Assembly: GCA_029237695.1 (NCBI GenBank)
Contig: CM055266.1
Span: forward strand, 117,321,370 to 117,385,369
Reading direction: 5' to 3'
Length of the DNA stretch: 64,000 nt
From: Conchocele bisecta
Taxonomy: Eukaryota > Mollusca > Bivalvia > Lucinida > Thyasiridae
The position numbers and the translations under genes are program-made. The notes beneath the pieces are model-generated. The model did no database searches. It saw only the letters and a list, made by a program, of their open reading frames with translations, and was not told the origin of the DNA. Below are positions 53,550-64,000 of this stretch, one piece after another; within the stretch, counting starts at the first letter, position 1, and each line of letters begins with the position of its first letter.

Positions 53550-55475
53550 TACCTTGCATATAGGATATGAATAGGGAAATACTGATGTTCAGATATTACA
53601 GTGCATCATATGTCAAAACTGGCTGGCCCTGTCAATACGGGTGACACTATAATAAACAACACCGAATAATCAATATAATCAATCATGTATGTATGAAATA
53701 TCAAGGCATTTCATGAAAGGAAACAGATGTTATAAGACATTTACCCCAACGTTAAGATTATGAATGTGCTATGTTTGTGACCTTGACCTTGGGGAAAATG
53801 GTGGGGGTGGGTCATGGATTTGCTATAGCACGATAGCGTATCATCAGATGAATGCATGTATGAAATATCCAGGCGTTCCCTGTAAATAAACAGAAGTTAT
53901 ACTCCAACGTTAAGTTTATGATGTTGATCTTTGGGAAAGGGGTGTGGTGGTGGGGGGGGGGGGGACGGTCGTGGATTTGCTGTAGCACGATAGAGGATCA
54001 TCAGACGAATGCATGTATGAAATATCAACGCGTTCCCTGTAAAGAAACAGAAGTTACACAACATTTACCCCAACGTTAAGTTTATGAACATGCTAAGTTT
54101 GTGATTAACTACAGAATGATAGAGGGTTATATGAGGAATGCATGTATGAACTATCAAGGTGTTCTATGAAAGGAAACAGATGTGATAAGACATTTACCCC
54201 AACGTTAAGTTTATGAATGTGCTAAGTTTGTGACCGTGATCTTGGGTTAAGGGGTGGGCGCTGGGTCATGGATTTGCGATAGCACGATAGGGTATCATCA
54301 GATGAATGCATGTATGAAATATCAAGGCGTTCCATGAAAGGAAACAGATGTTATAAGACATTTACCCCAACATTAAGTTTATGAATGTGCTAAGTTTGTG
54401 ACCTTGACCTTGGGGTAAGGAGTGGGTCATGGATTTACAATAGCACAATAGAGTATCATCAGATGAATGCATGTATGAAATATCAAAGCGTTCCATGAAT
54501 TAAACAGATGTTATAAGACATTTACCCCAGCGTTAAGTGTATGAATGTGCTAAGTTTGTGACCTTGACCTTGGAATAAGGGATAGGCGGTGGGTCATGGA
54601 TTTGCTATAGAACGATAGAGTATCATCATGTGAATCCACGTATGAAATATAAAGGCGTTCCCTGTAAATAAACAGAAGTTGCACAACATTTACCTCAACG
54701 TTAAGTTGTTATGAACATGCTAAGTTTGTGAAATTGACCTTGGGGTAAGGGTTGGGTGGTGGATCGTGTATTTGCTACAGCATGATAGAGGGTCATCAGA
54801 TGAATGCATGTATGCAATATGAAGGCATTCCCTGTAAATAAACAGAAGTTACACAACATTTACCCCAATGTTAAGTTTATGAACATGCTAAGTTTGTGAC
54901 CTTGACCTGGGGTAAGGGTTGAGTGTTTGGTCGTGAATTTGCTACAGCATGATAGAGGGTCATCTGAGGAATGCATGTATGAAATATCAAGGTGTTCCAT
55001 GAAAGGAAACAGATGTTATAAGACATTTACCCCAACGTTAAGTTTATGAATGTGCTAAGTTTGTGACCTTGACCTTGGGGTAAGGGTTGGGTGGTGGTTC
55101 ATGCATTTACTACACCATGATAGAGTATCATCAGATGAATGCATGTATGAAATATCAAGGCGTTCCATGAAAGGAAACAGATGTTATAAGAAATTTACCC
55201 CAACGTTAAGTTTATGAATGTGCTAAGTTTGTGACCTTGAACTTGGGGTAAGAGTTGGGTGTTGGGTCATGGTTTGCTACAGCATGATAGAGGGTCATCT
55301 GAAGAATGCATGTATGAAATAACAAGGTGTTCCATGAAAGGAAACAGAAGTTATAAGACATTTACCCCAACGTTAAGTTTGTTGACGGTCGACGACGCCG
55401 ACGCCGACGCCGACGCCGACGTCGACGACGCCGGAGGTATGCTATAAGCTCTTCTGCACTTCGTGCAGGCGAGGT
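53550..55475. mobile_element. Tandem-array element, about 167-bp period, 3' hairpin
   Basis: Units anchored at TACCCCAACGTTAAGTTTAT occur at 53742, about 53897, 54066, 54195, 54363, 54533, 54691, 54861, 55028, 55196 and 55362; most spacings are 158-170 bp. Each unit contains GTGACCTTGACCTTGGGGTA, GATAGAGTATCATCAGATGA and GAATGCATGTATGAAATATC. The array ends in a (GACGCC)n stretch (55384-55433) and the hairpin CTGCACTTCGTGCAG (about 55452-55466), followed by GCGAGGTAAAAAT. The left end is not resolved. Core repeat, GC-rich microsatellite and 3' hairpin match the 33.0- and 45.5-kb elements and bivalve tandem-core elements such as the described 'pearl' family. Confidence 0.7.
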
Positions 55476-55679
55476 AAAAATGACTGATGTTTTATTAGCA
55501 ATACTAGGCAAAAGGATTATGAGTGACAGCCATATTGAAATGCATATATGGACCAAATTATATTATTCTTGCCATTACCATATGATGGTAAATCGGAACA
55601 GTTATTAGGTAAAACAGTCTAACTGGTCAGCTATGCACAGCAAATACACATGTGGCGAATATTCTTAACGAATAGTTTT

Positions 55680-56612
55680 CCACTATAGCATCAAATCTTA
55701 AACGACTCATTCCAGAATCAAACGTTGATCATATTAAACATTTCGTAAACGAACATACACTGCAAAATTATAATTTTAACATTCCTTTAATTAATGAAAT
55801 ATTCGTAAAAAGGTATTTAACATCATTAGACATATCAAAATCACTGGACTAGATTTAATAGGGCCACGATTGTTAAAATTATCTACCACCGCTATCTCGT
55901 TAAGTATTACATATGTAGTAAATATGAGTTTCACTAGTTCTATCTTCCCCAGTGTATGGAAATAAGCAAAGGTACATCCCCTGTATGAAAGCGGCGCAAA
56001 ATACGAAATAAATAATTATCGTCCAATATCAATTTTGCCGACGCTTTCAGAATTAATTGAAAAATGGGTTCAGAAACATTTTATGGACTGTTTAACAACG
56101 TTTAAACTATTGCATCAACCCCAGAGTGGGTTTCGAACAGGTCACTCGACAGAATCAGCGTTAATCGTTCTTCTTGAAAACTATTTACAAGCAATAAATC
56201 GGGGTGTATTAGTAGGGTGTATTTTAGTCGACTTGCGTAAAGCTTTTGATCTTGTTGATCACAAAATTCTCCTGGATAAATTTCAACTATACAAGTGCAG
56301 GAACGTAAGCCTGGGTTGGTTCAAATCATACCTGGAACAAAGGCACCAACTTGTTTCGGTAAATGGAGAAACATCTAAAACACCTATCAACTGTGGGGTT
56401 CCCCAGGGGTCAATTCTTGGACCGACACATTTTCTTTTATCTATAAATGATTTTCCATTTATTCTCCGTCAACACGTAACGTGAATCGATCTCTATGCAG
56501 ATCTTACAACAATTTATGACATGTAATCGACTGTAGGGAACTTAAAATACCGTTTACAACACACACTTGACAGTTTAGAATTATGGTGTGAGACCAACGG
56601 CATGCTACTTTC
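55680..56612 (+). pseudogene. LINE reverse transcriptase fragment
   Basis: Plus strand: STGLDLIGPRLLKLS (about 55840-55890, one base missing before it), NNYRPISILPTLSELIEKWV (56010-56065), QSGFRTGHSTESALI (56120), ILVDLRKAFDLVDHKILLDK (motif A, 56222-56280), GVPQGSILGPTHFLLSINDF (motif B, 56395-56455), and IDLYADLTTIYD (motif C region with the second Asp of YADD replaced, about 56485-56520). The main open stretch is 56035-56484 with an in-frame stop at its end. It ends near (CTAC)n at 56610-56640. Jockey/CR1-like; inactive. Confidence 0.85.
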
Positions 56613-57689
56613 TTACCTACCTACCTACCTACCTACCTACCTGCTTGCCATAAATTATAATAGTGATATCCGAGAAAATCATTTGAATAACTGACTTGGT
56701 TAATAAGATATTGCAAGAAATATAATTATTTCAAAATGTCAGAAAACGTTCCCACAATTGGGTTGGGTGATCAAAGTCCAAGGTGTAGCATCTGTTAATA
56801 ATGTTTGACATCAACATGTCTGTTACTCTTATTACAAACATAACTTTACTAACACGACGTACATGTATATACATGCATATGCATAATTCGTAATAGCAGT
56901 CACATTATATTCTTAAAAATTGGTACTAGTTATCTTCCCTTGATTTCACCACTTCGGGACACTTTTTGTGACTGGCAACATGCAAATTCTGATAGTAGAC
57001 ATATTTTCCTTGAAGTCTGTGAACAAAATAAGGGCAGAGGGTGGGGCGCAACGGAATCGAACAAATATGGGTTTATCCCACAGACTAGAAGATGTGCGAA
57101 AGATATGAACAGAAACGGTGATATTTTCTGTAAATGACGTAGAAAGTAAACTAATACAATTTAGTGCAACATGTTATAAAACATAATTATTTACAGCGTG
57201 CGATCCATTAAATTTAAACAGAGTTGATACCAAGTCTGATTTCGGCGGTACATGAGCCCATTATTTAAATCACATAAATCGGCGAGCGAGAAATTAGTTT
57301 ATTAAAAATACAATGTGTCAACTATGACTAACTTATTGGTTGCCCAGCCCAATCGCGGGGACCAGTCTATTAGAATGGAGCGCTGCCCATAACAACAACG
57401 ATACAATTACGTGATTGGCGGTGAGACACTCAATCGATCGTACACATAGTGCGCGTCACAGGAAATTACGTCAACAAGGCGGGGCCTGTGGTTCTAAATA
57501 TAGCTGCCGAGTTATTGCAAGATGTAATGATTAATTTAATATATATTGGCGAAAGCGTCGCAATATGCAATTAATTGAGACGAAATGCTCTTTCATAGGT
57601 CGATAAACTAGGGAAATAAATAATTGACCATTATTACCAAGAACACAGGTATTGGAGTACATTTTTGTATTTATATTTTCTAAATTACA
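56613..57689. other. Intergenic after a (CTAC)n microsatellite
   Basis: (CTAC)n at about 56610-56642. The remainder has no recognised gene or shared repeat. GGTTGCCCAGCCCAATCGCG around 57340 is GC-richer than the background. Confidence 0.45.
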
Positions 57690-57748
57690 GTAGGACATCT
57701 TTACACCGGACACCCTGGGGACCGGTGTATAGAGGTTCCACTGTACCA
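57690..57748. repeat. CCGGACACCCTGGGG-type hairpin, copy 3
   Basis: ACAGTAGGACATCTTTACAC, CGGACACCCTGGGGACCGG, TGTATAGAGGTTCCACTGT. This is a shortened palindrome with the same ends as 27443-27513. Confidence 0.75.
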
Positions 57749-57761
57749 TTTTTTTTCTTCA

Positions 57762-58060
57762 ATAGCCGATTTCACCAAAATTGCAAAGTATACTTATCTT
57801 GCTAAGTAGACGTTGATGGAGAAATTTTAAATTTAAAGATAAATTTATTAATTTTTATTTTCTGACCAAATTATTATACTGAATTTTTTACATTATCACA
57901 GACAAAATGGCTTTTATAATGTAAACAATTCAGTATAATAATTATGCATACTTTTAATCATCAAATGTATGCAGTCGTCAGTTCTATATGAAATAATGCA
58001 TTTCGGGAAAAATAAATGATTATTCCCTGAACGTATATTTAGCTAGATAAGTATGCTTAG
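57762..58060. repeat. GTAGCC-terminal MITE, diverged copy
   Basis: ATAGCCGATTTCACCAAAAT and GCAAAGTATACTTATCTTGC at the left, CAGTATAATAATTATGCATA and TAGCTAGATAAGTATGCTTA at the right; the terminal GGCTAC is lost. It is clearly older than the 10.76- and 23.2-kb copies. Confidence 0.7.
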
Positions 58061-58559
58061 AAGAATTCACATAAGTGTAAAAGCTTGTTTTCTAATCCTG
58101 TTCTCAATTGTATGTATACATATATCACTTGCCACAACTTGAAATAAATACAACAGTGTACAGCGGTATTACTTACGTATTTTCGTTAATTCTGTTATCC
58201 GAGTATGTTCTGAATCTGAAATAATTGAGTATTACATAATAGTCAAGAAGAGCAAGAATAAGAACAAGATGGCGTCCAAATGACGGTCAAATTTAGTCGT
58301 CTATAATTAATACAAAATGTTTCTATTTGTTTAGTAAAAAAATCACAATCGAATAAACATGCTTATTATATATACTTAGGGCCAAAAGAAACGTTACAGT
58401 ATGTAAATGTTTCGATATTTTGTGAACCACTTGGTATCAAAAGATGATGAATTGTTTTTTTAATGTTGAATCTAATCTGCAACTTATGTACTATCAAAAC
58501 ATTAGATCCATGCCTTTACAGAGATTGTGAAAACGTGAAAAGACAACAACATCACTCAT
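58061..58559. other. Intergenic, nothing recognised
   Basis: AT-rich. AACAAGATGGCGTCC at about 58265 is a lone ATGGC motif. No gene is seen. Confidence 0.4.
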
Positions 58560-58990
58560 TTCAGAAACTACAGTACAAGAGAACACAATTTGGAAACATT
58601 GCGTGTCAGCATTGAATGTGTTAAGAGTCAAATATGTGGGGGCGGGGGTAGCGTGATGGTGTGGGTAGCGAAAAGTGCTGATCATAAAACACCGCTTCAT
58701 GTTGTAAATGGACGATTGAATTGTGTTACGTGCCCCGACACCATTTTACGACCGATCGCGGTGCCTTTTCTGCGAATAAACGCATTTCAATAATTTTTAG
58801 CATAATAATGCCAGATCCGATTCAGCTGGTGTAATAACTCAGTGTCTACGTAATAATGACGTTAATGTGTTACACTGACCATCTTTCAGTTCAGATATAA
58901 ATCATCTAGAGCATGTTTGGGACGAGTTGGCATGCAGAAATACCCAAATAAACTAAGACAACTTGATGTAGACCTTTAGCAAGAATGGTT
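58560..58990 (+). pseudogene. Remnant of a Tc1-like transposase catalytic core
   Basis: GGGGSVMVWVAKSADHKTPL and HVVNGRLN (58635-58720), ILRPIAVPFLR (58740-58775), NNARSDSAGVITQCLRNND (about 58803-58858, next frame; the preceding Asp is lost), and INHLEHVWDELACR (about 58897-58938). This corresponds to the second half of a DD34E transposase of a lineage different from the one at 36.4 kb. The helix-turn-helix half is absent, and frameshifts and stops are frequent. Confidence 0.8.
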
Positions 58991-59228
58991 AGCAACGTGT
59001 CATTCGACCATGTATACTTTCAATTCGCAGACATTGCCAAACATTTATCTACGCCCAAGGTGGTAAGTTTAGAAACAAATCAATTTTTTTTTCTCTTTCA
59101 CTGCAGTTATTTTTTAATGAGGCGTGTTGTTGTCTTTTCTTTTTTTTCGCCATATCTATATACGCATGGATCTAATGTTCGGAACAAATAGTTTCAGATT
59201 GGATTCAGCATTAAAAAAGTTTTTCATC

Positions 59229-59340
59229 AGGGCCCGGTTGTTCACAACCCATGTTAGCTTAACAGACTGTTAAATCCTTAGCAATGCTAAGGATTTAACA
59301 GTCTGTTAGGCTAACAGAAGCTTTGAGCAACCGGGCCCAG
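59229..59340. repeat. GGGCCCGGTTG-type MITE, copy 2
   Basis: GGGCCCGGTTGTTCACAACC ... GAGCAACCGGGCCC, with inner perfect arms GTTAGCTTAACAGACTGTTA and CCTTAGCAATGCTAAGG at the centre. It is more complete than the 23.1-kb copy. Confidence 0.85.
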
Positions 59341-59733
59341 GTTTTTAGACATACTGGTTTAACAAAATATCGAACCATTTACATACTGTAAAATTTATTT
59401 TGTCGTTAAGTATGCATACCCTCGCTTCCCACTGAAACACAATGGAACGCCAGCCGTCGATATGTCTCCATATTGACGTTGCCTGAGTTCATATTAGTCA
59501 GTGCCGGTCATTATATACTTAATTCCAGTGCCTATACCGATATGTTTAAGGTCAACATAGTACCACAATGAATAATGTTGGTAAGCCATCTTGAATCTCC
59601 AAAGGGTCACCAATAAAAATCGTTTCCGCCTAAACATATTGTTTTTGCATTGTTTATGTAGTCGTAAAAATTGTGTAGGTTTCGTTAAACAGATAGTAAT
59701 CGCCTTGTACGAGATTCCACCTACACAACATAT
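59341..59733. other. Spacer with a fragment of the 1.64-kb repeat
   Basis: At 59600-59700, TTGTTTTTGCATTGTTTATG and GGTTTCGTTAAACAGATAGT resemble the arm of the inverted-repeat element at 1640-2172. The rest is unassigned. Confidence 0.45.
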
Positions 59734-59966
59734 AATTGAGACACGCTATGGGATTTTGTACCTTCCGACATCTGCATAATTCCATGAAATACGTTTACAA
59801 AACTTACAATATTTTCCGTAAATGGCGTCAAAAGTTGACAAAATGTTCAGAAATGTTCTCTGAAAATCTTGTCAACTTTTGATTTTATTTATGAAAAATA
59901 TTGTAAATAACGTATTTAATAAAATTACGCAGATGTCCGAAGGTACACAATCGCATGGCGTGTCTA
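59734..59966. repeat. GAGACACGCCATG-terminal MITE, copy 3
   Basis: AATTGAGACACGCTATGGGA ... CGCATGGCGTGTCTATT with GTACCTTCCGACATCTGC arms and an inner GTCAAAAGTTGACAAAATGT stretch. Confidence 0.8.
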
Positions 59967-60689
59967 TTGGAGGCCCTGGCTCTCAGTTGTAGATTAAATG
60001 TGAGCCCAATCATTGGTACAATAGCATTTCACGATAGTTTGTATCGGTTTTCTGAACATAGATGACCCTATGATTATATAGATGTGTGCTGTGTTGAAAT
60101 TAGCATGTACTAACGCCTTTATAGAGTTCCATGCGGGTGTGTCTTTGTGAATTATCTGCAGCAAAACGGTCGTCAGTGGTAGCTGTGAATTGGTGACTGG
60201 AATTACGTTACGACTATCTGGTTTTCTAGATACATCCAAGTTAAATTTAGCATGGAATGTACTCGGTTCGATGTTAACAACACGGAAAGAGACATACAAA
60301 TGCGGTAATTAGCAAACAAACGTATGTTTATGACCAATGACAAGTTGCGACTGTATTCATAGTAATCCATTGATGTATCTCAAATGCTTTTTTTTGTGAA
60401 ACGCTTCTACGGAGGTATCATCTGAGACATAAGCATGTTAATATAGAGAAACAGTCTCACTCTATCGTTTTCAAACATTAAACTACAGCTACAATATTAA
60501 CATAAATTCAAGATTAATGCATATTGAAATTGTAATAAAAATGCGTCAGTACGCAAATAAACAACCAATATCCACCTTGGATATGATGCAGTCAAATATA
60601 TTTATACACAACGTATGTGTTCCCGAGAGCACCACGTGAGTTTCCAAGTCGTAACTATTGTAATAAAATACTATCATATCCAAGGTGGA
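59967..60689. other. Intergenic with one inverted pair
   Basis: ATATCCACCTTGGATATGAT at about 60568 and CATATCCAAGGTGGATATAC at about 60675 are inverse and roughly 100 bp apart; the enclosed sequence may be a small insertion. No gene is recognised; an open minus-strand frame of 101 codons at 59994-60299 has no known domain. Confidence 0.45.
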
Positions 60690-60945
60690 TATACATGTAT
60701 GTTGCTGTAACACAAGAAATGGGGATTATGGGGTTTGTGGCCAATGTTGCTCCTATCAGATTGCACACACCTGTAGCCTGATAATGACCTAAATATATTG
60801 CTTGTTAAAAGCATCACGGGTGTTTTATTGATGGAATGGCGAACAGTGCAGATCCTGATCGGAATGTGCGGATGCACTGGCTGATTTGGGTCTACACGGA
60901 TTGCAAAACCAATAAGCCCCATGTATCCAGGCTTAGACACATGAC
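60690..60945. repeat. GATCAG-type dispersed repeat, long copy
   Basis: AGAAATGGGGATTATGGGGT, CACACCTGTAGCCTGATAAT, GCAGATCCTGATCGGAATGT and AAGCCCCATGTATCCAGG. It is organised like the copy at 25600-25855. Confidence 0.65.
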
Positions 60946-61021
60946 GTCACACGCACCTGCGCTTAACCCATTTCAAACTCCATTTTATTAGATATCACAA
61001 AAACTATTGGGGCAATTTTAA

Positions 61022-61440
61022 AGATGCATGCTAATTCGGTAGGCACAACGTGTTATATCAGAGACATCATCTGAAACACTTTCAGGCAAATTAAACATTC
61101 ATTCAGCATTACCCCACTTATCGATTGGCATTAGTATACATTATATAGCTGGCGTATATTTCTGCACTGATATCAGGGGAGATAACCGTGTTTCCTTAAA
61201 ATGTTAACGGACATTACTATTTATCATCTGTATTTATTGTTTTATGTGCAATGATCATACTTTATAATCTGTCAAAATATTCAGATGACGCATTTAATTA
61301 GTATAAAGAATTATAAAATATCATGCCTCATTTGCATATGAAAATAGCCGGATACCACCGCGCATCACTATCAGTAAAATACATATAACTAAACGAGTAT
61401 ATCTGTATAGCGGGCACTCGTATTTTTTAGAACTGGTGGC
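61022..61440. repeat. TTAA-flanked MITE, copy 4, cut by a LINE
   Basis: Left TTAA at 61018-61021, then AGATGCATGC...GGTAGGCACA, followed by the family body up to TTTTTAGAACTGGTGG. Where other copies continue toward GTGACACAATTATACAC, the sequence switches to the (CAATT)n tail of the minus-strand LINE. The missing MITE half should lie beyond the LINE's 5' end, outside the window. Confidence 0.75.
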
Positions 61441-61460
61441 AATTCAATTCAATTCAATAT

Positions 61461-61952
61461 CTTTATTTCCTCCTATATGGAGATTTCAAATTGTTAACAA
61501 TACAAGAAATGTATATGTACACGAATAAACAAATTGATATAAATGTGAAGTTGATTTGCATGTCATTGTTTTGGGTATAATACATAATGGCCGCTGACAT
61601 GCTAGATAGTCCCTGGCGTTGCACAGGAGTGTTGTGTCTGTGGGATAATATACAGTGGTTCACATATGTACGTGTATGCACGTACCTGCATGCATGCGAT
61701 GCGTTGTGTATTCAGTTGGCCGAGTTCATTTGTGACCAGCGTAGACGTGGATCAGACGAATTCTTATTCGGCTGATCTGTGCTACACTGTTCAGTGTTTA
61801 CACATTCTGTCAGTTAAACATACTGGTATATCTGATCCTTCTGTGGAAACTGGTCGTAGACATGTGTCTATCGATCGGAATCAACATTGTATATAACATT
61901 GTACTTTCCAATTATATATCTACATAACGCAGCGTGTATCTACTAACACTAA
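61461..61952 (-). other. LINE 3' untranslated region
   Basis: Between the LINE stop codon and its tail. AATAAAG near 61460-61475 on the minus strand could serve as the end signal. The segment at 61728-61810 (GACCAGCGTAGACGTGGATC, GGCTGATCTGTGCTACACTG) resembles the dispersed GATCAG-type repeat, so that repeat may share sequence with this UTR or be inserted in it. Confidence 0.55.
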
Positions 61953-62954
61953 TTAAACATGATCAAGATACGAGACGAAAGTCTCTCGAACATACATGAA
62001 TGCATCTTGTAGGAATATGCTTGCACTTTCGGATGACATTGTGCTATGTGTCTCAAGAGTACCTCCTACCATTTTCTGCAAAAACTGTTCGCCATGACTG
62101 CGTTCTAGTTCGTTGTATGTGACAAACGTGACATTCCTGTGGATTTTGTCCAGGAAAGCGTCCCTTAGAGGCAGAGTGAAAGAGCATTCTGCAACGGCAT
62201 GGCACAGAACGTCTTCTGTGATACCGTCGCATAGGCGACATATACTATATTCTCGGTCCGTCATATAACACCACAACTGCGCGATAAAGTCTGCAAGTTT
62301 CAGTTGTGCTGATGTATGTGACGACTTCCAGACTATACATGGAGTTACGGACGTATGCAGACATTTAAACCTATTAAAATCTGAGTCGCTTTCTATCCTT
62401 TGCCTCCAATGATCACTTTCCAGGGCGTTAACTGAAGTCTGTACCTGTTTTTTCCACATAAATTTAGACGGCAGGTTATCATGTAGTCGTAATATATGAG
62501 TGAGCTTGTAGCGAGACAATAGCTGGCAGATATCTGGGATAAAACCAGTCTTAACAGTTGGTGACCCAGCTAAATATAGAAAGAGTTTTCTGTAAAAAAT
62601 ATTCCTACATATAGCCGAGCTGGGAAGCGACATGATTTTGTGAAGGAATACTAGTTTACGTTTGTCTATTTCTGCGGATAGTGTATGAAGTCCCAGCATT
62701 GACTCGCACATATCAGATCGGGTACGTAGGGGAAAGCCTTGGATTTTCTTCACGATTTTATGCTGGTGTTTATTGATAGTGAGTATATCGTTTTGTGAAA
62801 GGGCGTTCCACAATTCGCAACCGTATAACGTTGTTGGGATTATGATTTTCTTATATAAATTCACCGAAGTTAAGGGCTTTAGACCGGCAGGTTTCACACC
62901 GAGTCCAATCTTTTTTTTCATTTGCCATAAAAAGCGTTTAGCCCTTTTTGGCAC
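61953..62954 (-). CDS. LINE ORF2 C-terminal part (after the RT palm)
   Basis: An open stretch of 333 codons. It starts at the frameshift from the RT part and includes LGVKPAGLKPLTSVNLYKKI and IIPTTLYGCELWNALS (the RT thumb region of this LINE type), a long Leu/Lys-rich region, and a Cys block CRLCDGITEDVLCHAVAEC (about 62190-62255) that may be the C-terminal zinc-knuckle-like motif. It ends FVSYLDHV. The Met at 62954 is not a biological start: the upstream part is in the preceding frame, and one indel in the AAAAAGGG run near 62945-62955 separates them. Confidence 0.8.
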   Translation of the reverse strand: MPKRAKRFLWQMKKKIGLGVKPAGLKPLTSVNLYKKIIIPTTLYGCELWNALSQNDILTINKHQHKIVKKIQGFPLRTRSDMCESMLGLHTLSAEIDKRKLVFLHKIMSLPSSAICRNIFYRKLFLYLAGSPTVKTGFIPDICQLLSRYKLTHILRLHDNLPSKFMWKKQVQTSVNALESDHWRQRIESDSDFNRFKCLHTSVTPCIVWKSSHTSAQLKLADFIAQLWCYMTDREYSICRLCDGITEDVLCHAVAECSFTLPLRDAFLDKIHRNVTFVTYNELERSHGEQFLQKMVGGTLETHSTMSSESASIFLQDAFMYVRETFVSYLDHV

Positions 62955-64000
62955 CTTTCCTGAATTCGTTCTTTGTACTTTAGATTAGATTGTTGTCTTA
63001 TTCCTAGATCTATGATGCTATCATCTACGGCAATGTTAGTCGTTCCTAGCGAGAAGCTGATTGTTGGTGATACCCTAGACTTAGAAAATATTACGACTCG
63101 GGATTTATCTGCGTTTATCGAAAATCTCCATTTTGTAGCGTACTCGTTAACGATATCAAGTAGGCGCTGAAGATGGTCTGGGCGCGTAGTCAAACATGTA
63201 ATGTCATCGGCTAAGGCCGGATTACCCGCGCTAACTGATCCCACGGAGGCACCCAGGCATGAATCCTCCAATTGGATTAACAGATCATTTATAAAGACGA
63301 GGTAGAAAAATGTGGAGATAACTCCTCCTTGTCTGACACTACGAGTTACTGGTATTGTTTGTGACGATACGCCGTTAACTTTCACATATGATATCAAATC
63401 AGTATAGTAACTTCTGATAACTCTCCAGATTTTACCTTGGATGCCTAAGTTGTGCAATTTATACAGGAGACCGGCGTGCCAGACTGTATCAAACGCCTTT
63501 TGTATGTCTAGGAAGGCACCGTACACGTTGCTACCTAAATCGGTGTTGGAGTACACCGTTTCCTGGAGGTTGAATGCAGCAGATACGCAGCTCAGGTTCT
63601 TCTGAAACCCTTGCTGCTGGTTACAGGGGAAATCAATAGAATTTGTGTGTATAAAAGTCCATATTCTATTGACCATAACACGTTCAAATATTTTGCACAG
63701 ACATGGAATAAGGGAGATTGGTCTATAGCTACCCGGGTCTGTTTTACATTTACCGTTTCCCTTATATAGCGGTATAATTATGCTCTGTTTCCACGCTCGT
63801 GGGACAGTTTCCTCCATAAATATTATGTTGAACAGGTGAGCTATCATTTTAACAAGAGTGTCACTGCCGTATATGATATGTTCATTTTGTGTGTTGTCTG
63901 AGCCTGGTGCCTTACGTCGTTTTAACGTACTTTTAATATCGGTTATCTCCCTTATTGTTATCGGACTTTTAAGAACTTCGCCATATTTGAGTTCTGTTGA
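62918..64000 (-). CDS. LINE reverse transcriptase (partial, continues beyond window)
   Basis: Open from the window end down to 62918; about 51 further codons precede the Met at 63847 without a stop (including LKRRKAPGSDNTQNEHI), so that Met is not the start. RT motifs: SYRPISLIPCLCKIFERVMV (63690-63745), NQQQGFQKNLSCVSAAFNL (63570-63625), YGAFLDIQKAFDTVWHAGLL (motif A, about 63470-63527), SVRQGGVISTFFYLVFINDL (motif B, about 63285-63345), PALADDITCLT (motif C, LADD, about 63190-63222) and INADKSRVVIFSKS. Reverse transcriptase primes cDNA at a nick in target DNA. Tail after the frameshift: see 61953-62954. Confidence 0.88.
   Translation of the reverse strand, partial: STELKYGEVLKSPITIREITDIKSTLKRRKAPGSDNTQNEHIIYGSDTLVKMIAHLFNIIFMEETVPRAWKQSIIIPLYKGNGKCKTDPGSYRPISLIPCLCKIFERVMVNRIWTFIHTNSIDFPCNQQQGFQKNLSCVSAAFNLQETVYSNTDLGSNVYGAFLDIQKAFDTVWHAGLLYKLHNLGIQGKIWRVIRSYYTDLISYVKVNGVSSQTIPVTRSVRQGGVISTFFYLVFINDLLIQLEDSCLGASVGSVSAGNPALADDITCLTTRPDHLQRLLDIVNEYATKWRFSINADKSRVVIFSKSRVSPTISFSLGTTNIAVDDSIIDLGIRQQSNLKYKERIQERCQKGLNAFYGK

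Larger units (their letters stand above)
61441..64000 (-). mobile_element. Non-LTR retrotransposon (LINE), open at the window end
   Basis: The 3' end (on the minus strand) is GGAAATAAAGATATTGAATTG with a short (AATTG)n tail at 61441-61460. Coding region 61953-64000+. The low number of lesions and the clean junction with the TTAA MITE suggest a relatively recent insertion. The endonuclease part would be beyond position 64000. Confidence 0.85.

Overview
The window looks like repeat-dense, AT-rich nuclear DNA of a marine bivalve mollusc, perhaps a veneroid-type clam. The basis is recognition, not search: there are no bacterial gene features, LINE, Ty3/gypsy, Tc1 and Helentron-like remnants are abundant, and several short elements have a composition typical of bivalve genomes (the subterminal GCTCACCTGA element, the GATCAGACTGCGCGGATGC dispersed repeat, the CCGGACACCCTGGGG repeat). 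The species is not established. Only one piece of likely functional host gene is visible: a minus-strand internal exon of a core-1 beta-1,3-galactosyltransferase (C1GALT1-like), 48895-49568, with canonical splice sites at both ends. Almost everything else that can be interpreted is mobile or repetitive. || Layout. 1-5.6 kb: short inverted-repeat elements. 5.6-9.7 kb: a poly-G tract, a tandem duplication and a decayed minus-strand Ty3/gypsy pol (about 6.97-8.17 kb). 9.8-17.3 kb: more MITE-like and foldback elements. 17.6-20.6 kb: two large adjacent foldback elements built from internal tandem repeats. 21-28.9 kb: nested MITEs, a 39-bp minisatellite and a tRNA-derived SINE. 30.0-31.0 kb: LINE 3' fragment. 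32.2-38.9 kb: a decayed protein-coding sequence of a multi-copy family I recognise but cannot name, interrupted by three separate mobile elements (Helentron-like 33.0-35.5, Tc1-like 36.14-37.73, TA-flanked non-autonomous 37.93-38.86). 39.45-40.68 kb: LINE endonuclease/RT fragment. 42.97-48.89 kb: inverted repeats bracketing a Polinton-like fragment and a LINE that itself carries a tandem-repeat element. 48.9-49.6 kb: galactosyltransferase exon. 50.85-52.85 kb: second decayed member of the unnamed family. 53.5-55.5 kb: tandem array with about 167-bp period ending in a hairpin. 55.7-56.6 kb: LINE RT fragment. 58.6-59.0 kb: Tc1 remnant. 61.44-64.0 kb: a comparatively fresh minus-strand LINE that runs off the window and whose 3' end lies inside a TTAA-flanked MITE. 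|| The most informative object is the 32.2-38.9 kb locus. Removing each TA-flanked element with one copy of its TA target joins the flanking frame, and the Helentron-like insertion splits a VFDGY-like motif, so the order and boundaries of insertions can be read directly. The two decayed copies (32.2 and 50.85 kb) share a motif series that suggests an uncharacterised, repeatedly copied gene or mobile-element protein. I see no CRISPR array, operon, rRNA or intact tRNA gene.
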